From Ariolimax columbianus (taxonomy: Eukaryota > Mollusca > Gastropoda > Stylommatophora > Arionidae), in NCBI GenBank assembly GCA_036924085.1, contig JAVGWX010000013.1, positions 46,123,175 through 46,187,174 of the forward strand: a stretch of 64,000 bases of DNA, written 5' to 3'. The position numbers and the translations under genes are program-made. Below, piece after piece: positions 12,801 through 27,800 of the stretch (position 1 is the stretch's first letter; every line of letters starts with the position of its first letter). The notes under the pieces were generated by a model. The model was given only the letters and a program-made list of their open reading frames with translations. It was not told the DNA's origin and made no database searches.

Positions 12801-15800
12801 GAACTTTATCATACCATTTTACTCCTTCAATTCAGACCAGCACCCATTGATGAAAGCTTGTATATGTTCCTTAATAGGTTTTCCTTAAGAAATGAACGAA
12901 TTAAAAACAGTACAAATTAACACAGCGAACAAAGCTAAATGAATTTAAGTTTTATCCCTCACCGCGCTGCAATCTGTTACTTTTGAAGAAAAAAAACCCA
13001 CTTTGCGCATCGGAGGCTGACATTTTTGTCCGACGACGATATAATCCATAAAACACAAATGGAGCATCGTACAAAATACGAAAATGTGGCTGATTTTATA
13101 GTTTCCTATCGTAACTTTCTTCACTACTAACTTTACCCACGAAAGTCTAGATCGACTCTGATAAAACAGAGTTTTGCAAGGTTATATTCTTTTTTTTCGA
13201 TCTGTGTGGACTCGGCCCACTATTATAGATGGTGAAGTAAGTTGTTGTAGAAGATCTTTGTGAATTAGTTCCGTTTAGTTCGCTCATATAAGTGTAATAA
13301 ATGTTTTTAGTGTAAACTAACAGTTGTGCCGATATTATAAACACAGTATCAATATTTTGTTGCGATTTTATGGATTATATGAAGAGCAACGTTCCCCAAA
13401 ACAGTAAGTCTAAAAGTTTGTACTTTGCTTTGATAAATTGTAACCATCTTCTTCCCACAATTCATTCTTTTTAGTCACCTTTCATAAAAATGCAGGGAGT
13501 TGCAGCGGACATATTCTCTCTTCGGCAGTAAGGCCACCATTGGTAGTCATCAAATTAAGTTTATGCAGTCCTTAATAAAGGTCTCAATCACTCAATGCCT
13601 CCTTTCGAGGCATATGCCAATGACAACCTTCCTTCAGCAAGTTCGGCCTTGAGTTACCCTTTCTGCTTCTTTCCAGTTGAGCTCCAGGACTAAAATTTAT
13701 TTTCAGTCTTTTCTCTAGATGTTTTTTAATCTACTTCTCTTCCTCCCACCTGTGGACTCCATGTCAGGGCCAGTCTCGTCACATTTGATGGTGCTTTCCT
13801 TAGAGTATGTCATATCCAAACATATTTCCTAGGTTTGATCTGTTACTCCAATGGCTGTGGTTGGCTTCTTACCCATGTGTCTTCATTCCTCACCATGTCT
13901 TGCCAGCCTATATTCATTATCCTCCGTAGACATTTGACGAATGAATACATTGGTTGTCAAGAAATTAAGTCTGTTCAGTCGTTGTTAAAGGTCTATTTAG
14001 TATGAAAGGTCAGTGCTCATTTAATTCTCATGTGTGATACAACCAGTAAGCAAAAGCAACCATCAGTTGCCATTCCAATTGATGAAAGAAGCTGGGCACC
14101 TATAGCTCTGTTAGAGTGCAACAATATTGATTATATATAAATGTAACATAACACAACTCCCCAAATACAATGTCAAAGTGCTATAACCAATGACTGTGTG
14201 AGGACATTCTAAATTACAGAAAAGTTATTGCTGCAATCATTACCAAGTATCAAACTGTAACAAGGAGAAGTGCACACAACATCACAGTCACCCTCCAGTG
14301 GATTCCAGGACATATAGACATATCAGGCAATGAGAAAGCAGACTAACAAAACTAGGAGCAAACATGGTATAATAAGAAATAAACACACCAGCCAACTTAC
14401 AAACAGCAAAGCAGATACTTCAAAACAATTTCAAAGAGGAATGGCTGAACCGATGGACGCAAGGGTTTACTGAACGTGTAATGTATTAACCTTAGGCACG
14501 CTACATAATTTATGAAAAAAATTTGACCTAATTAATTTTCTTAATTAGTCGCTGTGGTAGTCGTCTTTCAAAATTTGTAACTTTTATGTTTGTTTGTCAA
14601 TAAATATACACAATAGCATAACGAACATGTGGGTGTTATTGTTTTTGTTGTATGTTTGTTAGTTTTTGAGATTTAAAAAGATGAAGTTGAAAATTTATGA
14701 AAATCTCGGGAAAAATTTGGACTCGACCACTAGGCCTAATCGCTTCGATAGAAAACCATGGAAACCACAACAACGTATTGATACTGTGTTTACAATATCG
14801 CCACAACTGTTAGTTTCAATTCAAACGTAGTTCTTTCGTTTAAACAAACAAAATAAACAGATCTACGCGATAAAAATCTTTCTCAACAACCTACTTCCCC
14901 TTTCGCAAAAAGTCGGCTTGCTCCAAACAGCGTATACAAAATTAAAACTGTTCAAAAGCCATTTGTAATCGAACACACGATACTTTAACCGGCAAAATAT
15001 CGTGTATATATGGAGGATGTACTCAGCAGTAAAAAATGGCTGTCAGGAGTGACTCCGTTCAAAAAAAAAAAAAATTTTTTCCGCACACCGTTTTTGCAGG
15101 CCGAGCTGGTTAGAAGGGATCGGACAAGGGCGTGCTAAAGGTTAAGAAATGACACATCCAAACAAAAATTACAACATTAACAAACTTCACCGCAGGGAGC
15201 AGAGCACAATCTTCCATCTTAGGACAGAACACATCGCACTTAACAAATACTTAAACAAGTTAGACCCTGCACTCAAACCTAACTGGGGCAACTGCACCCC
15301 CACATACGGGACAGTGCAACATGTGCTGCTAGCTTGCCCCAGATTCACTACAGACAGAGAACAGTTATTGCCGAGCACCCCATCAATCACCAACACCGTA
15401 TACAGCTCCACTCGCCAGCTACAAAACAATTGCAAATTCTACAGCTTGACATTGACTGCGAAAGAACGAACAGCTCGGCAGACCTCAACAACAGTAACGA
15501 GAAGATGCAGCAATGAATGAGCTGACAGCAGCCAGCTGGCCAAGTCCATATTCAAGTGGTGGCCCTGAAAACAGGCTGCACTCATGTAGTCTTGCTAAGA
15601 GAATAGGGATCGAAGAGGAAAGGTGAACCCGGTGACAAAAATGTTGTGCTAAAACCGGATGTTTCAGGCTAAAAGATATCACAGCCAACTGTGAGACACC
15701 ATACTTCTTAAAACAAATGCCAGAATAAATGAATTATAAACATGCATTACCTAGATCCTCGACATTCTGTTTCTTTCTCTGTCGTTGCACTTCCTCAGAC

Positions 15801-18800
15801 TGCGGGAGAAAGTAACAGCATTATCACAATCTTGAGCCAAGAGTAAATCACTCTTAAATTATGTTGGTGTTCAATAAACCTTGAATCTTGGCCACCCAAC
15901 CAGTAAAACCCCCTTTCCCTAGGCTTCTGAGCAAAATACACACAAACCTGGCACATATGAGCAAAGCTAGTTACTCTGATAAAACTATGAGGCCATGACT
16001 GAAAGAGGCAACTATAATCAATCATGACTGAAAGGGGTTACTATAGTCAGTCATGACTGAAAACAGTTACTATAGTCAGTCATGACTGAAAGGGGCTAAT
16101 ATAGTCAGTCATGACTGAAAGTCGCCTTTTATAGTCAGCCGTGACTGAAAAGATCTACTATAGTCAGTCATGACTGAAAGGGACTACTACTATTGCAATA
16201 ATACTTTCATTCACTTATTATAAATGGGATACTGTTTCTAAGGCTCCCTTATCTTGGCCTACTAGCCCATCCTTCAAAATGGGGTCTCTCTCTCTCTCTC
16301 TCGATATGTCTATCTTCCTGAGGTTGGAGAGCATGCAAACCCTAATGGAGAGCATGCAAACCCTAATTGAGAGCATGCAAACCCTAATGATCCTGAGAGC
16401 CATACCAGTGGGAGTATTACGCATGACGTGGTCATCCAAGCTGGAAAGGTCTTTGGAGGGGGCCAGACTAATGGGTTGAGGAGCAGGTGGTGCTCTATAG
16501 GTATAACTGAAAAACCCACCAGCGCGTGGTATATGCTCTGGGCTGCACCAATCCACCACCTCCCCAATATGTTAAATGCATTTTGTCTCATTTGTGTCCA
16601 CTATCAATTGTTCTTATGGATGACGAAGAATTGCAGGCCAGCGGACATTGGACCTCTGCCCCAAAGACGGGAAATGTCCCAGACATGCCATCACTACAGA
16701 TGAGCTGGCATGACTGTGACTGAAGAATGATGAGATAGCTGGCTCAGATGTGTGTGCTACATCCCTAGCAGGACTTAACAATCCTGGGAACACCAACCGA
16801 CACACTGGATTGCTTCCCTTCAGGGATACTCGAAAGATAAGTCTGTACTGTTCCCTTCGATATAATGATGCCTCTAAGACAATATACTTTATATGAACTC
16901 CAACTGAGGACGACATTTGCTTTTGTCCGGGAGGCATTGGGCTGTCAAGAGCTACCAGCTCAGCTGTAGGGATTATATTGTAATCGTCATCGAGTGTAAA
17001 GGTATTTTTAATTTAAATTGGGGCTTAGTTTCTGCAGGAGAGGATAGCCGGTGCCATGTCTGGCAGGTTACAGTGTTTATTCTTTGCTTCCTTTGTGACA
17101 GATTTAGTCTGGGGAGACAAATCTTGTCTCCCCACGGACTTCCCACCGGGACCTGACCACTGAGTCGGTGGGCACCGTGACGGATGGCGTAAGAATAGTG
17201 ACGCTATCTTGCAAGTAGCCCCGACTGAGAAAGTTGTCCCGGCTTATAAAAATCCTGGCGGGCCAGGAGCAGGAGGTTGGCTAGTTTTTCCTGAAACTTT
17301 TTCTGCGGTACACTGTTGGAGAACGCAGAGCGCGAGACTATCCGATTTGGGCAGACTGGAAAATGAACGTCACCCCACTAGGAGCTGCTTGAACGAAGGT
17401 TACCCATTGGCAGCAGGTACATTACGACCTGCAGTAATTCTACCTGAATTTGTTTGAAGAGCGAATCAGAGAAGCGGCAGTTGAGCGCCGTACTTGAAGA
17501 GAGTTCACCAGCACAAGCTACCCGATTCCGGCCAGGGCTGACGTATTTACTCGAGGGTTGCAAGCGGTCGGCACCTCGAATTAGTTGACCAGTCTACACC
17601 GGCGAGTGTCTTCTCGTTTAGGCTGAGGTGTAACCAGTTGGCCCTAATCGCTCGCTGGGTGAGCGATCCTTGTACTCAGAGACGTGTGCTGACCCACGAC
17701 CCTCTATCACAGGGTCAGTCGGCTCCGGTGCAACACAGATCAAACTTCATAACTGCGGCTGCCGAGTCGAAAGAGCAATACCAAAGGACGATCCACCTGG
17801 GTTGCGCTAACAATGCGAGGCACAAACCAACACTGTTCCGGCCATAATTCTGACCCGCGTGGAGCACGGGAAAGGTGACTATTGACAGCAGTTCAGTTGT
17901 AGAAGGGGATTGGTTAGGTTAGGTATTCCTGCATAAGAGTGAGTGTGTGAGTTGGGAATAGTTAGTGAGAATTAAAGAATTTTAGTTGAGTTTTGTTATT
18001 GTATTAGATTCATTCAGATTTAGGTGTGTTAGTTGAAGATCAGTCTTAGGTGTGTAGATTTGATAGAGCAAGACCTTGTCCTCTATGCTACACCTTGTTC
18101 AGGCCCAGGTTACATATGGGAATATGGTTTATCACTATTTCCTTTATAGCTGGAGGAATGAGTGGCCTGGTGATTGTGAACTTGGTTTATAATCTTTATG
18201 TACCAGGTTCAAATCACGTAAAAGTGCTCAGTTTGACTCATGAGCATGTTGTGGCTTTTTCATGATATGACCACTTCTCCCAGTCGACCCAGCTATAAAT
18301 GGGTAAGAAAACCCTATTTTATTTACAGCTGGGGGAATGAGTCGCCTACGGCTTGTGAACTTGGTTTGCAATCCCAACGTACCGGGTTCAAATCATGTAG
18401 TGTTCGCTTTGACCGATGGTCATGTGGTGGTTTTGTCATGGTACAACTTCTCCCAGTCGACACCCAGCTATGGGTTAGAAAAAAGGTAACGGTGAATCCC
18501 ATGGCAACAATTGCTGTCGGGGATGAAGAAAACTCTTCATGTTTCTAAACCACAGCCTATGTGAGGTGGGGCGGGCAGTTCCCTTCCTTGCTATTTTTAC
18601 TTTCCCTAACTCATCCATCAGGTACCCATTTACAGATGGGTCGACCGGAGAAGAGGTCGTTCCAGGTCCGGTTATTTTTCTGTCCGCCCATGATCTCAAT
18701 CCCTGGCACGCTGTAATCCCAGTCTATCAAGCCAACTCAATATCGACTAGGGGAACTTGGCAAAGAATCTTATAAAACTGTCATGAAAGCTACAGATTTC

Positions 18801-21800
18801 ATGCTGTCATCTGCACTCTCAGCAATGAAATGGACTGACCACATATGGTGTAGTTAGGTGGGTTCTATAAGCCATTTTCCATTTTTTTTTTACAGTTCTG
18901 CAAGTGTTACTGAGAGGATGTCTAAATTGGTAAGGAGTAGACTCCTTCTGTTATACAAGATTGAGTGAGGGATCAATGCCAGTTAACTGAGATTTTTGTT
19001 ACTACTACAAACAACACGGCTGTTAGTGAGTTGCTTTCGGGACACTAACCTTGGCCTGCTCTGCCTTGTAGTAGTGGTAGAAGTATGGGGAGTACTCTTT
19101 GTATAACTCTGGTTTCAGCTCAAATCTTCCTTGTGCACCAATATGAAGCTTCCTGAAAAAAAGGATTAAAAGGCAGATGCAATGAAACTGAGGAATGTAG
19201 GTGCAGGCTGTCAGCTCAAAGTGTAAGCTTGCTTCTGAGTATCAATACTTATCTGAATTGATCACTGTTAAGGTGGTGGAGGCAGGGACAGTTAATGCGT
19301 TTAAGAATAAACTGGATGCGCATAGATTTTAGAGAAATCAGATCCGGCAAATTATAGACCGGTGAGTTTAACGAGCATAGTCTGTAAATTGTTAGAGTCA
19401 ATAATCAAAGAAAACATTGTAATGCATTTAGAAAAATTTAATCTAATTAGAAATAGTCAGCATGGGTTTACTAGAGGGAGATCATGCTTAACAAATCTAT
19501 TAGAATTCATGGAGGAGGTTACTAAAATCATAGATAAAGGGGAGCCAGTGGATGTTATTTATCTAGACTTTGCAAAGGCCTTTGATAGAGTACCTCATCA
19601 AAGATTATTTCGAAAGTTAAAATCACATGGAATAGGTGGCGAAGTTGCCAAATGGATTGAAAATTGGTTAACGGGAAGAAGGCAGAGGGTGGGCATAAAT
19701 AAGGAGTACTCTGAGTGGAGTGAAGTGAAAAGTGGTGTGCCACAGGGCTCGGTTTTGGGACCAATTTTGTTCTTGATATATATAAATGATTTGGACATTG
19801 ATATGAGATCCATGATTGCAAAATTTGCTGATGACACAAAACTATGCAGTAGTGTCTCATTTAAAGCGGAAGTGGATATATTGATGTCGGATTTAGATAA
19901 AATTCGAGAATGGTCTGTAAGCTGGCAAATGGAGTTTAATGTAGATAAATGTACAGTCATCCACATGGGTAGATCCAATATGGAACATAAATACAGAATG
20001 GGAGAAAACAATATTAGAAAGATAGATAAGGAAAGGGACCTAGGGGTTATAATAGATCATACAGGAAAGGTGAGTGAGCAAGTTAAGGTAGCAGTGAAAA
20101 AGGCAAATGCAATGTTAGGTATGATAAAAAGAAATATTAAACATAGGAGCAAGGAAGTGATCGTCAAACTGTATAAAGCTTTAGTTAGACCTAGATTGGA
20201 TTACTGTGTACAGGTGTGGAGTCCTTATCATAGAGGGGACATAAACATGCTAGAAAGAATACAAAAAAGAGCGACAAAGATGATAGTTGGATTCCAGAAT
20301 TACAGTTATGAGGAACGACTCAGAAAAACCGGCCTACAGTGTCTCGAAGAGAGAAGAATTCGTGGTGACTTAATACAGGTTTATAAGATGATCAGAGGAA
20401 TCGATAAATTAGACTATAACAAGTTTTTTAAAATACAGCCACCTACAATAACACGAGGGCATAGCTACAAGCTGATTAAAGAGAGGTCCAGGTTAGATAT
20501 TAGGAAATATTTTTTTAGTCAGAGAGTGGTGTCTGCTTGGAATGCATTGCCAGGGGAGGTGGTGGAGGCAGGGACAGTTAATGCGTTTAAGAATAAACTG
20601 GATGCGCATAGATTTTAGAGCAAGGTGATGTAAATGTAACTGGTTGTATACAGACTCTGCAGGGTCTTCTAAACCAGTATAAAGACGTTAAGTTAAGTTA
20701 AGTTCAATAGAGATTGATTAGTTGCCCATCGCAGAGCAAAGATGGCCACAGTGTCAAGATATGTTTATTCAGATGTGACTGCACAGTCCGATCTCTGAAG
20801 ACATTGCAAGTAAAGATAGAGACAGTGTCAAGATATGTTAATTCAGATGTGACTGCATATGATAGTACAATCCGATCTGAGCACGACAAACTCTACCGCA
20901 TGTAGGGCATATGTGAACAATGTTAGCAATTACATTCTGTCCTTTCGTGCAGCTCGCTTTTTCTGAACCTCCATAATGGTTCTCTGCTCAGTGAAGTGAA
21001 CACCATGTGTGATGGCAGACTGAGCGGTTCGGCACAAGCATCTCCCAATGAAGAAACTATTTAAAGAAACTTTTAGAGTGTCTTTGTATTGTTTCTTCTG
21101 TCTTCCCAGCAAGTGCTGTCCTGAGATCACCATTCAACAGTAACTCAGGGAGGTGCAAATCTGACATACAAACAACATGCCCAGGCCATCCGATCAGGGC
21201 TCTGTGCGGCAGCGTATAGGTGCCAGAGTCTTGCCCTGAGGACTACAGAGTTTGGTACTGTATCCTGCAAATCAATTCTAAGCAGTCTGTGGAGACAGTT
21301 TATATGGAAATGATTAAGTGTAATGACATGCCTGCTATAAACACTGTCCATACTTCGCATGTGTACAGAAGGGTGGTTAGTAGCACAACAGCACGATATA
21401 CACTTATCTTGGTGGCAACACTGATTCCTTGCCGGTCCCAAATAGAGATTGGTGGAATCCTAATTGACTAACGCTGAAAAACCAATGGAGATGTGCTCAT
21501 GTGGATTCCATGGAGAAATTAATAGGACCCCTGCATCCCCATGCATGATGTAAAATGCAACTAAAGAGTGATGTGCATGAAACTAGCATCTTCATCTTGT
21601 AAATTAAGTTACAACACAAACCACCACTGCAAAAATGCACAAAGTGCTTTGCTGGAAGCTTCCTGTTAGGGACCAGCTGCTGTTGTGGCCCTATGCTTCA
21701 TTAGCAGCCAAAAATAGGTAGCAAGAAGTAGACTCTTTATAGAGAGAAAGTGAGACATCCATCTTAATTGTTTCATTCTATAGATGAAATAAGTGAAATA

Positions 21801-24800
21801 TACAAATTATTATTTTATTCATTTACTTTTGTTATTTTTAAAAATTAGGGAGTGAGGTAGGCTGAAGATGACATGAACTAGTTGACAGCAGCAAGCAACT
21901 CATAGCGGACTGTTTGTGTCAAGGTCAGTGAACCAGAACAGTCCAAGATCCTAACAGGAATCAAAGAGGGAAGGCTAAACCAGTTCCAAAAATGTGCCTT
22001 GCTGAAACCGGATGTGTCTGGCCAAAAGACACGGATATCACAGCCTTGTAAACTACGACACAACATAACAAAACGTCCTTTTCAGGACAATCGAAGAACA
22101 ATACAAGGCATCTAGGAAATGAACTGTTTACCTCATCTCAAGGAAGGTTGAGACCAGCTACAATGAAGACTAACACTTCATCCCCAAAGGCAGTATCTGC
22201 TATCAATCAATCAATCAAAAAACCTTTTCAGCTCCCTGTGGAGCATAGATCTTCAACAAATACTTGACTAGTCAACAAATATTGACCCATCTATATCTAA
22301 TGAAGTTTTTTTTGGCATTTCTACAGGATGGGGTAGTTCAACCCTACTTAGTCCCCTCTTATGACATGCCTGGCAGGTTACAGTGTTACCTTTCTTTCCT
22401 CCCCTTTTGGACCCCGGTAACACTCAGGCAGGTATCTACTGTAGGGCTACCTTAAACTATCAAAAGTCCATTCTTTTGAAGGATGCTGCCTTATTTTAAT
22501 CTTTCAGCAGGCGACATACAAAACACACACACACACACACACATACACACGCAGACTTCACTCACTTGAAGATGGCTATTTCATTGACAACACTGTCCAG
22601 CCCAGTTTCACGGTTTATCTAAAGAAGAGAAAAAGTCTGGTATCTGGACTTACTAGACTCTCTACTCTGGTAGGTAACACATCATTTCACTTATAATGCT
22701 CTTCTACGGCTGGAGGCGTAGGTCTTTTTAACAAAATATATACTTGCAGTTGAGTGTGCAAACAAACACATCTTCGTCGTCTTCATTGTTTTCAAACTCC
22801 CGCTAGCAAGCCCTGAAAAGGGGTTAGCAAGTAGAAGGATGTAGTCCGGAGAACGGAATGCATTGTGTTGTAGTTTACAGCTTGACTTTGATATTTGCAC
22901 TATTTGGTCTGACACATTCGACCAGTATGGCATTTTTGGGTACCGGGTTAACCTTCCCTATTCAATCCTTTCTCCTTAGTCAGTCTGTCCTGTTGCAGTC
23001 TGTTATCCAGAATAACCCGTGGAGGTGGAGAAGGGTTTTGGTAGATCTGGGTCACTGGCCCTGATTTTAGCAGTCAGCTTTTGGATCGCTGACAGCTACA
23101 GCTCATGCACCACTCAAAATATTTGTCCCAGCTTTTTACGATGGACAAGTTGCCTTTTATTCAACGCTCATCCTGAAAAGAATGTTTGTGACATTGTGTC
23201 GTAGTTTACAGTGAGGCTACGATATATGTGCCTTTCTGCCTGACACAAGCTACTCTCTTCGGTCCCTACTACATGGTTGAGGCTGCTTTCAGGACCATCA
23301 CATGCAGGTGGAATAGCATCTTGGTCAGTTATGGGTTGTTGACCCTGATGCAAGCCGCCAGCTATGAGTCACTGGCTGCTGTCAGCTCATCCACTACTAC
23401 ATCTTCCGCCCCTTTTTGATCTTCAAGACGGCTACTTCAGGAAAAGTCACATTAACAGAATCAGCCCTTTCATAATGCCTTTATTGTCCTGACAAAGACA
23501 TTCGATTTGGTATAGACTCTTCAAAATCCTCTTTAAAATATGCTGGCCAAGCTAAAAGATAAGGCTAATAATATCATTCCATTAGGCCATGAAAGGAAAA
23601 GTTCAATTTGATGATGTTTACCAATTATTCAGTATTCACAGTGGTTTTAACATTGTATTTGGTGTTAACATCGTATAGGTGTTAACATTGTATTTGGTGT
23701 TAGCATTGTATAGGTGTTAACATTGTGCAGTGGTGTTAACATTGTATGGTTGGTTGGATATTAATCAAGCAGACTATGGGCTCCTGCCCTTTGGCCCAAT
23801 GCCATATAGTGGTATCTGCAAGTGTTTGTGAGCTGTTGTTTAGTTCTGTACAAAGCATTCCATTTGTCTGGCCTCATTAACATTGTATACTAGTGTTAAC
23901 ATTGTATACTGGTGTTAACCTTTAGCACAACGCCACGAAATAATTTTTTTTACTGAATTAAATTACATTTATTTCTCGCTGTGATCGTCGACTTTCAAAA
24001 TTTGTAACTTTTCTGTTTGTTTGTCAATAAATATGATTTTATTGTGTGTAGAAACACAATTGAATAAAGAACTTGTGGGTGTTATTGTTTTTGTTATGTG
24101 TTTGTTAGTTTCTGAGTTACAAACAGATGAAGTTATACAAATTTTTGAAAAAAATTTGGACTCAACCACTAGGCCTAGTCGCTCCGATAGAAAACGATGG
24201 AAACCACAACAACGTATCGATACTGTGTTTACAATATCTACATAACTGTTAGTTTCTAATTCAAACATTGTACTTTCATTTAAACAAACAAAATAAACAG
24301 ATCTACTCGATAAAGATCTTTCCCAACAACCTACTTCACCTTTCGCAAAAAGTCGGCTTGCTCCAAACGGCATATACAAAATTAAAACTGTTCAAAAGCC
24401 ATTTGTAATCGAACATTCGATACTTTAACCGGCAAAATATCGTGTATATATGGGGGACGTATTCAGCAGTAAAAAATGGCTGTCAGGAGTGGTTCCGTTC
24501 AACAACAAAAAATTATTTTCCGCACACCGTTTTTGTAGGCAGAGTTGGTCGGCTAGCACTTGACCATAGTGCGCTAAACGTTAACATTGTATACTATTGT
24601 TAACATTGTACACTGGTGTTAACATTGTATACTTGTGTTTACACTGCACCGGTGTTAACACTGTATAGTAGTGTTAAAATTGTAACGAGGAAAAAGGAAA
24701 CCATATGATGCCAAATTATTCTTCTAAGGTTCATTTTCTGAATATCCTTTTGCGGTTTACTCTCATTACTGGCATCCGCTGAGAGAACTATAAGATTGGG

Positions 24801-27800
24801 GAATGAAGGTTGCTTGCCATTACAGTCAACACACAGTGGACAGGTGAATTTTTATTTTCAATTTCCCCTCTTGCTGCATAAACCTAGGCCTTATTTGGGT
24901 TGTCTTTTTTGTTGTGTTTTTTTTCCTCTATTTCCCAAGGCTGTGTGCGTTGCACTGTGGATTTTATTTAGCATCTGTCAGCCCAGTACACCCGACTTCA
25001 GCATGTATTTTATGTAAGGGTCTGCTTCCTCCTGCATTTTCTAAGGGTTTGCTTTCCCAGGGTAATGGCGGGTGGTGTGATGGGGATCAAACCCAGCACC
25101 TTCGGTGTTGTGAGCCACGTCACTTAACCACTAGCCCACGCCGTCCCCCATTGGGGATTTCGACCTGTATCTGCTAAGTCAAGCTACAAGTATCATTATC
25201 GTCTGGCCACACACTCCTCCAAAATGCCTGTCAGCAATATAATCCCCGGATACATCTCTGTTGCCGTTTGATTGAGGCAGCAAGAGATCACCACACACTG
25301 AAAGTGTTGACATTCATCGACTACAAAAAGGCATTTGACTCGGTCGAAACAGAATATGTGTTGAAGGATCTGGAAGAGCAGGGAGTCGAAGTCCGCTACA
25401 TAGACATGTTGAAACGCTGCTATGATGGATGCACCACCATCATTCATCCAACCACATTCATATAACCAAGTCCGCTAAGGAGAGAAATGCACCCAGCTAC
25501 TACCAACTTGCACATAAGAGTTGCGACCTACACAAGGGCTAACAGCCTTTGTAGATGCACAGGTCGACTAAGATTAAAACTAAGACACGCCTCTAAAATG
25601 CCTGTCAACAATATAATCCCCCAGACAAGCCTATAAAATGCCTGTCAACAATATAATCCCCCAGACACACCTCCGAAATGCCTGTCAACAATATAATCCC
25701 CCAGACATGCCTCTAAAATGCCTGTCAACAATATAATCCCCCCCAGACACGCCTTCCAAATGCATGTCAACAATATAATCCTCTACACACTTCTCTAAAA
25801 TGCATGTCAACAATATAATCTGGCAGACATGCCTCTAAAATGCATGTCAACAAAATAATCCTCAAAACGCGCCTCTAAAATGCCTGTCAACAATATAATC
25901 CCCAGACACGCCTCCAAAATGCCTGTCAACAATATAATCCCCCAGAGACTCAATCAAAATGCCTGTCAACAATATAATCCCCAGACACAATGCCTCATCA
26001 TCATTTGTTTGTTTGTACCCTTTGTAATGGATTACTTACTAATGGTGATAACTGGTATGTCATGACATTTGTTACTTGAATCCCTGCCTCTAACTCCCTG
26101 CCTATTCTGCATCATCAGAAATTACATAAAATATATGACATTGTATTGTTCTATCCCTAAGAACAACCTTTTAAGAAGCACTGCCTTAACTTACGTCTTC
26201 ATTCAAGGCCTTGGAAAGTTTGCTGTGCGCCATAGGGGAGATGCAGAGCAAGTGTATTACTTCCCTTTTCACTGTGTCCATCTTTGTTACTTGTCCCACT
26301 CCTGGAATATAGCGCTCCTCTGGGAACAAATTCAGAAATGATCATGGAAAATGTTGTTTGAAGTTGTAATAGGGGTGTCAAAGTTAACATTATTAAAAGT
26401 TTATGCCATCTAACTTGTCGGTGGAAGGCAATAGTTGAAGGATCAGTAGCAAGGTTGCAGATGTTGCTTGAAAACAATTAACAGCACAGTCATAGAGTCT
26501 TTGTCAATCTGTACTTCTACAGGGGCAGGTTCCAGCTCTGGTGAAAGCTAGTATACAGGAGGAGATATTCCTGCTTAGCAGGCTAGGTTCGAGCACCTTA
26601 TTACTCTTTTGTGTTGGGACAAGTGTCGCGGATTGTGGTTAACCAATCTTAATAGACAAATAGACTTAATGGACAGTAAAGACTTGAAAAGATCTCATAA
26701 GTTAGGTTAGGGTGTAAAGGGTTAAGTGGCACGTTGTGGCTTTCCTCACATCCCGAGCGTGTTGATGAAGGTAAACCAAAGCCCTTCAAGCGGTTCCGCT
26801 ATGCTTGGCTTCATCTGCATGATGTTTACTACTACGCCAGTAAAAGGGTAACCAAGGCACTAGTCCAGACAGGCACAACATACTGACCAGGACATCACGT
26901 CAGGGAAAACACACTGACCAGGACGTCATGTCAGGAACAATATACTGACCAGGATGTCACATCAGGAACAACATACTGACGAGGACGTCATGTCAGGCAC
27001 ACAACATATTGACCAGGACGTCACGTCAGGGACAACATACCGTCCAGGACGTCACGTCAAGCACACATACTGATCAGAACGTTACATCAGGCACAACATA
27101 CTGACTAAGACGTCACATCAGGGACAACATACTGACCAGGACGTCACATCAGGGACTATATACTGACCAGGACCACTATTTCTCTTCCATGTAGCATTTC
27201 CTCAAAACAGGCTGTTTTCAAGGCAGTCTGGTTGACGAGATGTGGATCTATGTGATCCCCATAGTAGTGAGCGACACACAAATTAAACCAAGCATAGCAC
27301 AATCGCCTAGAGGACCGCGGTCCACCTTCATTAGCATGCTTGGGATGAGAGGAAAGGAACTACAACCAGCCACGTGACGCCTTTTTCGGGGCGCACAAAA
27401 GTGTAAACTTGTTCATTGTGAGCATTCAACAACATCAGTAAAAATAAATGACCAAAAAAAAACCTTATAAAATATAGACAAATCTTACAAGATAACAGGT
27501 ATAAAATAATTGTGCCTCACCCATCAAAATAATTAGCAGGCTGAGAAACTCTTCAGCAAGAGTGACTGTCTGTCTGACAGAATCTTCTTGTCCTCCTGGT
27601 ATGTCATATTCCATCCTGTCAATAATAAGGATATTAGGAATGATGCTAGGCAAGATGACACGTGTGGTAAGTGAGGAAACATAATAATAATATTAATAAT
27701 AATGCTAGGCAAGATGACACGTGTGGTAAGTGAGGAAACATAATAATAATATTAATAATAATGCTAGGCAAGATGACACGTGTGGTAAGTGAGGAAACAT

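Noticed and set aside
17150..17930. CpG-island promoter
   Set aside because: No transcript start, no exon nearby in the right orientation, and it lies in the middle of the UBR gene; only the composition suggested it.
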